From Flammeovirgaceae bacterium (lineage in GTDB: Bacteria; Bacteroidota; Bacteroidia; Cytophagales; Cyclobacteriaceae), in NCBI GenBank assembly GCA_003229495.1, contig QIEB01000380.1, forward strand, positions 1 through 10,076: 10,076 bases of DNA. Reading direction: 5' to 3'. The notes beneath the pieces were generated by a model, which was not told the origin of the DNA, did not search any database, and worked only from the letters and a program-made list of their open reading frames with translations. This document shows positions 1 through 5,426 of this stretch, in pieces. Numbering within the stretch: position 1 is the stretch's first letter; the number at the start of each line of letters is the position of its first letter. A program made the position numbers and the translations under genes.

Positions 1-200
1 TTATAACCCATGATGGTAATTACCTGGCCGTTTACTTTGATTTTGCCATCCTTAATCAGGGTATCGGCATCACGACGTGAGCAAACACCGGCATTGGCGA
101 TGAATTTGTTAAGGCGGGTCTCTGTTACAGGAGCAGTTGCGTGCTTGAGCCTGGAAGGTTTTTTAGGTCTTAATGGTTTGTGTTTGGATCTTCTTTTCAT
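1..200 (-). CDS. RluB-type 23S rRNA pseudouridine synthase, N-terminal fragment (runs off window)
   Basis: The visible 66 residues start at an ATG (198-200) and carry a lysine/arginine-rich leader (about residues 1-20) followed by an S4 RNA-binding domain. That domain starts at R29-L-N-K-F-I, has the C40-S-R-R-D-A segment, and ends in D51-G-K-I-K-V-N-G. This is the usual opening of the RsuA/RluB/RluE/RluF pseudouridine synthases, which isomerise uridine in ribosomal RNA. The catalytic domain with its aspartate lies beyond the left edge, so the exact member and rRNA target cannot be decided; RluB is preferred because scpB followed by rluB is a common bacterial gene order. The start lies 24 bp after the scpB stop on the same strand, suggesting cotranscription. 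An in-frame ATG at 213-215 would add five residues (M-R-Q-C-A) and cannot be excluded. No clear Shine-Dalgarno sequence is seen, which is normal in Bacteroidota. Confidence 0.87.
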   Translation of the reverse strand, partial: MKRRSKHKPLRPKKPSRLKHATAPVTETRLNKFIANAGVCSRRDADTLIKDGKIKVNGQVITIMGY

Positions 201-224
201 GGCGCATTGGCGCATCAAATTGAG

Positions 225-788
225 TCAGATATCCTGCTCTGATCCGATCTCATTTTCATCATCTTCAAAGTCTTTGGGAACTGGTAATTCCGCCAGATCG
301 TTGATCCCAAAATAGTCCATAAACTTTTCGCTAGTCACGTAAATCAGAGGACGCCCTATGGAATCAGCCTTACCCTTGATCTCCACCAGGTTCTTTTCAA
401 GTAGCTTCTGCACGGAATAATCGCAGTTTACACCCCGTATTTGTTCGATTTCTGCTTTGGTAGCGGGTTGTTTATAGGCGATGATCGATAATGTTTCCAA
501 AGCCGAGGTGGACAAGCGCTTTTTCGACTGTTGTTTTAGGAATACCCCAATGCTGCTTTGATAGGCAGGTTTAGTTAGAAACTGGTAACCTCCACCGGAA
601 TGAACCATTTCAAATGCAAAATCTTCGGAACTGTACTTTTCTTTTATTCTGGATAAAGCATCGTTGATGTCTTTTCCCGGGATTTCAGCTTCAAACATTT
701 CCACCAAAGTGGAGTGTAAATCATTTTTTGTAACGGGTTTTAAGGAACAAAAAATAAGCGCTTCAATATGGTTGCCTAAATAGTCCAA
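225..788 (-). CDS. scpB: Segregation and condensation protein B (ScpB)
   Basis: The 187-residue product matches ScpB, the winged-helix kleisin-associated subunit of the SMC-ScpA-ScpB condensin that organises and segregates the chromosome. Two winged-helix units are visible. The first spans about residues 1-80 and opens H7-I-E-A-L-I-F-C. The second spans about 92-165, with the family signature L97-E-T-L-S-I-I-A-Y-K-Q-P, then E113..I117-R-G-V, then G145-R-P-L-I-Y and Y159-F-G. The acidic tail (about 173-187) is typical of the family. Neither scpA nor smc is in the window. No ATG is available near the N-terminus: the first usable codon is TTG at 786-788, and this start retains the full family N-terminus. 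It lies 3 bp after the TAG of the dksA-like gene and in the same frame, so translation is probably coupled to that gene. The family call is secure; the start is well supported but unusual. Confidence 0.95.
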   Translation of the reverse strand: MDYLGNHIEALIFCSLKPVTKNDLHSTLVEMFEAEIPGKDINDALSRIKEKYSSEDFAFEMVHSGGGYQFLTKPAYQSSIGVFLKQQSKKRLSTSALETLSIIAYKQPATKAEIEQIRGVNCDYSVQKLLEKNLVEIKGKADSIGRPLIYVTSEKFMDYFGINDLAELPVPKDFEDDENEIGSEQDI

Positions 789-791
789 TCG

Positions 792-1178
792 CTAGTTTTT
801 CTTAGCCAACTTAGCTTCGATGGAGTGCATAGTGTGCGGCACAGCTTTCAGTCGCTCTTTCTGAATCAATTTTCCTGTATCAATACATACACCATAGGTT
901 CCATTCTTGATACGTACCAGGGCATTATCAAGACTTGAAATGAACTTTTGTTGACGAGCTGCCAGTTGGCTGAGATTTTCCTTTTCAGCAGTATCAGCCC
1001 CGTCTTCCAATACCTTGGTATTTGAGGCGGTACTATCGGTGCCACTGTCATTTTTTCTGCTCAATGAATCTTTAATATAGTTAAGTTCATTTCGAGCTTT
1101 TTCTAGTTTTTCCTTTATCAAAGTTTCAAATTCCAACAATTCCTTATCAGAATATCTAAGTTTCTCTTCTTTTCCCAT
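792..1178 (-). CDS. DksA/TraR-family RNA polymerase-binding regulator with degenerate zinc site
   Basis: The 128-residue protein has a long N-terminal coiled-coil region (about residues 10-90) and a C-terminal DksA/TraR-like domain. The acidic coiled-coil tip motif DxxDxA is intact at D59-G-A-D-T-A64. In E. coli DksA this tip enters the RNA polymerase secondary channel and is needed to modulate initiation with ppGpp. The zinc-finger positions, at the normal spacing, read C98, T101, S119 and A122, so only one of four ligands survives and zinc is probably not bound. The flanking G-T-Y-G-V-C and K108-E-R-L-K-A-V-P framework is kept. From general knowledge, such zinc-less versions are common in Bacteroidota, so the loss is ancestral rather than a decay. 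The gene starts at ATG 1176-1178 after a long leader and heads the scpB/rluB-like cluster. It probably regulates transcription in response to nutrient state; its exact targets are unknown. Confidence 0.88.
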   Translation of the reverse strand: MGKEEKLRYSDKELLEFETLIKEKLEKARNELNYIKDSLSRKNDSGTDSTASNTKVLEDGADTAEKENLSQLAARQQKFISSLDNALVRIKNGTYGVCIDTGKLIQKERLKAVPHTMHSIEAKLAKKN

Positions 1179-1243
1179 TTTTCAAAAATTAAACGACTAT
1201 TAGATGATTTAATAAAGGTTTCAGAAGCTGGTAACGCTTTCCT

Positions 1244-1260
1244 CACGGGATTAAACCGTG
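1244..1260 (-). other. 5-bp stem-loop in the leader of the dksA-like gene
   Basis: CACGG (1244-1248) and CCGTG (1256-1260) form a perfect 5-bp stem with a 7-base loop. It lies between the predicted promoter and the start codon, so it would sit at the very 5' end of the transcript, about 65 bases before the ATG. No U-tract follows, so it is not a terminator. It could be an mRNA-stabilising or regulatory hairpin, but a stem this short can also arise by chance. Confidence 0.3.
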
Positions 1261-1268
1261 TAATTACA

Positions 1269-1299
1269 GTAACCTATTCCGGTGGCTTTGCCAGTCAAA
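1269..1299 (-). promoter_or_regulatory. Candidate Bacteroidota-type promoter for the dksA-like/scpB/rluB-like cluster
   Basis: Reading leftwards, TTTG (1299..1296) is followed by exactly 19 bases and then TAGGTTAC (1276..1269). This fits the primary-sigma pattern of Bacteroidota (TTTG, about 19 bases, TAnnTTTG) with the -33 box perfect and the first six bases of the -7 box matching. Transcription would begin near 1262, leaving a leader of roughly 85 bases before the ATG at 1178. An inverted repeat, TTCCGGT (1277-1283) and ACCGGAA (1299-1305), straddles the -33 box and spacer. Confidence 0.4.
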
Positions 1300-1380
1300 C
1301 CGGAAGCGACAAATTTGTCAATAAATGATACAAAAACGAAGATTATTGAAGATTTTCTTGTAGAATACCGGAAAAATTTC

Positions 1381-1445
1381 AAAAAAAAAGAATCTATCTC
1401 AAACGCAAAGGAATTCCTCTTGCTATCTTACAATAAAGTTTGAGA
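1381..1445 (-). terminator. Possible intrinsic terminator after the 52-residue ORF
   Basis: Reading leftwards, an 8-bp perfect inverted repeat (GTTTGAGA at 1438-1445 on the plus strand, TCTCAAAC at 1397-1404) encloses a second imperfect palindrome centred on GGAATTCC (1405-1423). It is followed, after about seven bases, by nine consecutive T residues on the minus strand (plus-strand A run 1381-1389). The arrangement sits about 40-100 bases after the stop of the small ORF, where a terminator is expected. The outer stem has a long loop (33 bases) and the T-tract is not directly adjacent, so the fit is imperfect. Confidence 0.4.
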
Positions 1446-1486
1446 CAGCGGTTAGATCAGTTCGTTTCAACAGGTTGTCTTCGCTA

Positions 1487-1645
1487 TTAGATCTCGTATT
1501 CAAGGCGTGAATTTTTCACCCTTTTCTGGAATGCGCTTCTATCAATGTTAACCCGGTACTTAAGGCGGACATAACGACGAATAACCTCAATTTTCCTGCC
1601 CTGTCTAACATAAAAATCAATAGCATTGTTGATGATGTCGTTCAT
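1487..1645 (-). CDS. Small basic protein, 52 residues, unknown function
   Basis: Starting at ATG (1643-1645) and ending in TAA (1487-1489), this ORF encodes 52 residues beginning M-N-D-I-I-N-N-A-I-D-F-Y-V. It has 13 Lys/Arg against 6 Asp/Glu, no Cys, Trp, His or Pro, and a composition of a folded, mostly helical peptide rather than noise. The stretch R17-K-I-E-V-I-R-R-Y-V-R-L-K-Y is amphipathic, and a second probable helix follows after N33-I-D-R. Two or three short helices rich in arginine suggest a small nucleic-acid-binding or ribosome-associated protein, but that is inference only and I recognise no family. A weak promoter candidate (TATCTTAT, 1675..1668) lies about 25 bases upstream and a possible terminator lies downstream, consistent with a single-gene unit. 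The ORF accounts for part of a 600-bp gap that is otherwise too long for this compact region. Confidence 0.55.
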   Translation of the reverse strand: MNDIINNAIDFYVRQGRKIEVIRRYVRLKYRVNIDRSAFQKRVKNSRLEYEI

Positions 1646-1713
1646 GGTTGATTACTTGTTAGCTATAATAAGATACAGAAATATTGTAACAATTCCAGTG
1701 AAAACCTGATTTT

Positions 1714-1757
1714 ACCCCTATAAATATTGGATTATTTAAATATTTTCATAAAAGGGT
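1714..1757 (-). other. AT-rich inverted repeat after the lamin-tail gene
   Basis: ACCC (1714-1717) pairs with GGGT (1754-1757), and inside it AATATT (1723-1728) pairs with AATATT (1739-1744), giving an interrupted stem-loop 20-65 bases after the stop of the 855-codon gene. It may help define the 3' end of that transcript, but no T-tract follows on the minus strand and the base composition is very AT-rich, so a chance structure is quite possible. Confidence 0.22.
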
Positions 1758-1777
1758 CATATAGTGAACTTCTTAGA

Positions 1778-4345
1778 CTAATACTTTGGAGCAACCGCCA
1801 CTGTTTGCAGTGACTGCCAGACCTGGCCGTGTTGCTCAACGACTTGGAAAAGAACAATATAGTAGCCCATTGGTACGCGCATAGTGCTGTCGTCAGTTCC
1901 ATCCCATTGGAAAGAACCGGTCACTGGAAGTACCGTGTTGTTAACCAAATTTTTTACAACATGCCCCCGTGAATTGAAAATTTTGATTGACCCGGTATTT
2001 CCAGGCTTATCTAGATGAAAAGAAATCCGGGTATATGCAGGATATATACCGGAAAGCGGGGATATTAATTTTGGAGCTACGGTGATTCCTAAAACTACTG
2101 GTGTTTGAATACCCTGCGAATTCTGCTTGCCAGGAGTGGCATATCCGGAGTTTTCATCAGCACTATACCAATTGTTTGGTTGGTTGGTTGGTTCATAGGG
2201 CGAAGCTCTTTCCAGTGATATCCCGTTGAGATCAGTTAATAGTGGATGGTGCATGCTTTCATTGTATTGAAGCTCATCAACTATCGAACCCATTGGTTCC
2301 ACTAGTACTATGGATCCCTGCCGGTCTCCGAGCGTTGGTAAATCGCTTACTTGCACCATAGCAGTGTTTACACAAGCAGGGTATTGACTCCGAAGTTTTC
2401 CAATACTTTTGGTAAACGCCTGATATTCACCGGGATATATCATTAAGTTTTCGAGGGATAATGAAGTAAAATCTGTCAGGGTGCGGGATTGCCATCTGGC
2501 AAATCTCCAATTTTTCAAATTCAGTGCCTTGGAGGATGGATTGTAAAGTTCCACAAATCTAACCCCCAGCGGCCTGGGGTTAAAGAGGATCTCATTTATT
2601 ACCAAATCGGCACTATCAGGCGATTGAGGGAGCCCTACCGGTGCTTTAGGACCGGGATCTAAGCTAACGTTTTCATTGCAATCAGCAAACCCAGTGGTAG
2701 TTACCTGGTAAATTATACCTTCAATCAGGGGGTCAATCAGTTCTACCGTTAATCCAGGTTCTGCAAAGGAATTAACATAAAAAGTGTCAATTCGAATATC
2801 CGGTTCAATTGTTAATTCTTCCTGCGCGTTCAGCTTAAGGCTAAGGGCCTGATCAAATGTGATCAGTAATTCCCGATTATTGGGAGCAAAAGTACTAACA
2901 ATTACTGGTGGAGACAGGTCCGGATTGTCAGTGGCTACACTATTTAATTTACCTGGTGTACCCCCAGAAGTCGCTTTCGAAGCTGTCCAATTGGGAGCTC
3001 CGGTACAGGGATAGTTCACATCGATCATTTCCAGGGACCAACCCCCAAGTTTTTTAAGATTACTGCGATACCAGGTATCCTGATAATTGACAAAATGAAT
3101 GATCCTTCCAGTTGAATCAGCCAGGGTAATCAGCTCTTCGACATTGTTCAATGTTGGCCAGGAGGTAAGTCCAAGTAAGTTCAAGCTATCCGGTTGTTGG
3201 CCCGCATTTGTTTTAGGGCATAGAATCATATAGGTGTCTGGCGCCAAAAGGAAATCCGGTAAGGTCACCTGTCTGATGGCATCCGCTATGGTCCAACCAA
3301 GGAGATTGATAGCTTTGTTACTTCTGTTGTAAATTTCCAGGTATTCTTTCTCAGGTTGTTGAATGGCGGGTAAAGGGTCAGCCATGATCTCTGAGATAAT
3401 CAGGTCATATTCTAGAGCGGATCCTGCCTCCCAAAAGACAAATTCACGAGAAATTGAAGATGTGTTACCGGCCAGATCTTTTATATCTGTAGCTTTCAGG
3501 GTATAGGTTGTCCCATTTTGAAATGGTACTGGATAGGTCATTTCCCAGGTATTAAATGCAGTTTGAAAAAGTTCGCTGGGTGATCCTAAATACCTGACCA
3601 TGAATTGACTAACTGACAGGCCCTGAACTGGCTCGCTCATAATGACCCTCAGTCTGAAGTTGTCAAGGACTTTGAGGGACAATATTTGAGGTGGTTCCGT
3701 GTCTACATAAGACTTCCCATTAACCAAAATGTTGTCAAAAAAGAACGCTTTAGAACGCGTACTGGTAAATTGACAAAGAAATCCAAAGTAGTTGGCTCTG
3801 AAATGATTAATGTCTTCAATTGTACCTAGAAGTTGGTACTGATTCTGGCTCCAATATTTCGCAAATAGGGACCAGGTAGCTTGATTGCGTATTACCCTAA
3901 CAGTAACTTCTACCCGAGCTGTATCTACAAAGTCATCGGCCCCGTCAATGATCTTAACATGTTGAGATAAATCCTGTCGATAGAGACTAATTTCATCCTG
4001 AGAGCCTCCAATCCGAACATAGTAGCCATTCAACTCACTGTCTAAAACAGGAACATCACTAATAAGATATACCCGGCAGAAGTTTCGGGAGGAGGGATTA
4101 AATCTCATCTCTACATCGAATTCCCAAGTTGCGTTCTCGGTAATATGACTAACAGTGTGGAGATAGGCTATTCCAGTATCGGTTTCATCTAGTTGTAATT
4201 GACCCGCTCCATTTATAATAAATGAACTGGTATTTCCCGTCCACTCTTGTCCGGTGGCAAAATCACCATCGGAGAAATCCTCATTAACCTGACCCCAACT
4301 TCCAAGAGGTAGTAATACACAACACAACAATTGCTCTATTTTCAT
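1778..4345 (-). CDS. Exported lamin-tail-domain protein with two LTDs and a FlgD-like C-terminal domain
   Basis: The 855-residue product begins with a signal peptide (hydrophobic L6-L7-C-C-V-L-L-P-L, then G-S-W-G-Q; cleavage probably near residue 19), so it is exported. In order I see: a beta-rich, probably concanavalin-like region (about 22-210, ending in F-F-F-D-N-I-L-V-N-G); an Ig-like segment (about 217-304, opening D215-T-E-P-P-Q); a first lamin-tail domain (about 312-468, I317-S-E-I-M-A-D-P and closing G462-T-P-G-K); a second Ig-like segment (about 478-553); a second lamin-tail domain (about 577-742, I583-N-E-I-L-F-N-P and closing T737-P-G-K-Q-N); and a FlgD-like Ig fold (about 755-853, W814-D-G-T-D-D and G827-Y-Y). 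Such proteins occur widely in Bacteroidota envelopes. The role is probably surface adhesion or scaffolding. No catalytic motif is seen. The C-terminus is not a clear type IX sorting domain. The gene stands alone and is divergent from asd. Confidence 0.87.
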   Translation of the reverse strand: MKIEQLLCCVLLPLGSWGQVNEDFSDGDFATGQEWTGNTSSFIINGAGQLQLDETDTGIAYLHTVSHITENATWEFDVEMRFNPSSRNFCRVYLISDVPVLDSELNGYYVRIGGSQDEISLYRQDLSQHVKIIDGADDFVDTARVEVTVRVIRNQATWSLFAKYWSQNQYQLLGTIEDINHFRANYFGFLCQFTSTRSKAFFFDNILVNGKSYVDTEPPQILSLKVLDNFRLRVIMSEPVQGLSVSQFMVRYLGSPSELFQTAFNTWEMTYPVPFQNGTTYTLKATDIKDLAGNTSSISREFVFWEAGSALEYDLIISEIMADPLPAIQQPEKEYLEIYNRSNKAINLLGWTIADAIRQVTLPDFLLAPDTYMILCPKTNAGQQPDSLNLLGLTSWPTLNNVEELITLADSTGRIIHFVNYQDTWYRSNLKKLGGWSLEMIDVNYPCTGAPNWTASKATSGGTPGKLNSVATDNPDLSPPVIVSTFAPNNRELLITFDQALSLKLNAQEELTIEPDIRIDTFYVNSFAEPGLTVELIDPLIEGIIYQVTTTGFADCNENVSLDPGPKAPVGLPQSPDSADLVINEILFNPRPLGVRFVELYNPSSKALNLKNWRFARWQSRTLTDFTSLSLENLMIYPGEYQAFTKSIGKLRSQYPACVNTAMVQVSDLPTLGDRQGSIVLVEPMGSIVDELQYNESMHHPLLTDLNGISLERASPYEPTNQPNNWYSADENSGYATPGKQNSQGIQTPVVLGITVAPKLISPLSGIYPAYTRISFHLDKPGNTGSIKIFNSRGHVVKNLVNNTVLPVTGSFQWDGTDDSTMRVPMGYYIVLFQVVEQHGQVWQSLQTVAVAPKY

Positions 4346-4372
4346 ATAATTATTTTGTTAAATGAGTGGCGC

Positions 4373-4400
4373 TGGAAAGTATAGAAATGTAGTATCTTTA
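4373..4400 (+). promoter_or_regulatory. Candidate promoter for asd
   Basis: TATCTTTA (4393-4400) matches seven of the eight positions of the Bacteroidota -7 consensus TAnnTTTG. The -33 region is weak (only TGG at 4373-4375, 17 bases upstream). Initiation would fall near 4407, roughly 18 bases before the asd ATG at 4425. This placement argues against the longer in-frame ORF start at 4362, which would lie upstream of the promoter. Confidence 0.38.
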
Positions 4401-4404
4401 CAAA
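4374..4404 (-). promoter_or_regulatory. Candidate promoter for the lamin-tail protein gene
   Basis: On the minus strand TTTG (4404..4401) is followed by exactly 19 bases and TACTTTCC (4381..4374), matching the Bacteroidota -33/-7 arrangement with the last two bases of the -7 box divergent. Transcription would start near 4367, about 22 bases before the ATG at 4345. The element overlaps the promoter candidate of asd on the opposite strand. Confidence 0.42.
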
Positions 4405-4424
4405 CTCCGCAAATAAAATTGATC

Positions 4425-5417
4425 ATGAAATTAGCGATTGTTGGGGCTACAGGGTTGGTAGGCCAGGAAATATTAAGAGTAATAGATGAACATAATCTGG
4501 AATTCAGTGATTTGTACTTAGTAGCGTCTTCCAGGTCTGTCGGTAAGGAGATCTCATTTAAGAACAAGATTTACCAGGTCAAGGGTATGGAGGAAGCAGT
4601 ATCCATAAAACCGGATGTTGCCATTTTTTCAGCAGGCGGCGATACCTCATTGAAATGGGCCCCCAGGTTTGCTGAAGTGGGAACCATTGTCATCGACAAC
4701 TCTTCTGCCTGGAGAATGAACCCCAAGCATAAATTGATCGTCCCGGAGATAAATGCGGGTATACTGAGAATCGACGACCGGATCATTGCTAATCCTAACT
4801 GCTCGACAATTCAAATGGTTCTGGCTTTGGCCCCATTACAGCAGAAGTATGGACTAAAAAGACTGGTAATTGCCACTTATCAATCTGTTACCGGTACCGG
4901 TAAAGATGCCGTTGACCAGTTGATGCAAGAACGCTCCGGAAATGAAGGTAACGGAGTTTATCCCTATCGCATAGATCTTAATGTTTTGCCTCATATTGAT
5001 GTATTTATGGATAATGGCTACACCAAAGAGGAGATGAAGATGGTCCACGAAACCAGAAAAATCCTCCAGGAAGAAAGTATTGGGATCACCGCAACTGCGG
5101 TGCGTATTCCGGTAATAGGTGGTCATTCCGAAGCTATTAATGTAGAGTTGGAGGAGGAGTTCGACCTGGAGGATGTCAGAGATCTGATGGCCTCTGCTCC
5201 AGGAATCATTTTGGAGGATGACATCGATAATCTCAAATATCCCATGCCATTACATGCTCATGGCCGTGACGAGGTTTTTGTGGGCCGCCTTCGACGTGAT
5301 GAATCCCAACCAAAGACCTTAAATATGTGGGTGGTAGCTGACAACCTTAGAAAAGGAGCAGCCACTAACGCAGTGCAGATCGCTGCGTACATGATGAAGC
5401 ATTATTTGGTTTACTAG
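4425..5417 (+). CDS. asd: Aspartate-semialdehyde dehydrogenase
   Basis: This 330-residue enzyme catalyses the NADPH-dependent reduction of L-4-aspartyl phosphate to L-aspartate 4-semialdehyde, the branch step toward lysine/diaminopimelate, threonine, methionine and isoleucine. The N-terminal nucleotide-binding loop G7-A-T-G-L-V-G13 is intact. The catalytic cysteine is C126 in N123-P-N-C-S, followed by Q153-S-V-T-G-T-G-K, and the catalytic histidine is H234 in G232-G-H-S-E. Length and motif order fit a complete Gram-positive/Bacteroidota-type Asd. The start chosen is ATG 4425, because M-K-L-A-I-V-G places the Rossmann strand directly at the N-terminus as in the family. The open frame continues 21 codons upstream to 4362, but that leader has no family counterpart and overlaps the predicted promoter. 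The methyltransferase gene follows after 9 bp, so the two are probably cotranscribed. The protein is cytoplasmic. Confidence 0.97.
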   Translation: MKLAIVGATGLVGQEILRVIDEHNLEFSDLYLVASSRSVGKEISFKNKIYQVKGMEEAVSIKPDVAIFSAGGDTSLKWAPRFAEVGTIVIDNSSAWRMNPKHKLIVPEINAGILRIDDRIIANPNCSTIQMVLALAPLQQKYGLKRLVIATYQSVTGTGKDAVDQLMQERSGNEGNGVYPYRIDLNVLPHIDVFMDNGYTKEEMKMVHETRKILQEESIGITATAVRIPVIGGHSEAINVELEEEFDLEDVRDLMASAPGIILEDDIDNLKYPMPLHAHGRDEVFVGRLRRDESQPKTLNMWVVADNLRKGAATNAVQIAAYMMKHYLVY

Positions 5418-5426
5418 CCTTTAGCC

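Noticed and set aside
866..1051. Second minus-strand ORF inside the dksA-like gene
   Set aside because: It overlaps the conserved dksA-like frame in another register and its peptide has no recognisable features.
1200..1320. Possible tRNA or other structured RNA gene
   Set aside because: The stems present are short (5-7 bp), do not form a cloverleaf, and no T-loop GTTCRANNC sequence or CCA end is present.
2176..2193. Tetranucleotide repeat (TTGG)4 plus TT within the lamin-tail gene
   Set aside because: Considered as a phase-variation tract because it lies in a surface-protein gene, but four units are too few for frequent slippage and the encoded segment (E-P-T-N-Q-P-N-N-W) fits the normal end of a lamin-tail domain.
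4362..4424. Longer asd reading frame starting at 4362
   Set aside because: The additional 21 residues precede the Rossmann strand, have no counterpart in the family and overlap the likely -7 box at 4393-4400.
4854..5126. Minus-strand ORF of 90 codons opposite asd
   Set aside because: It is antisense to the conserved catalytic region of asd and its translation is not protein-like in any family I recognise.
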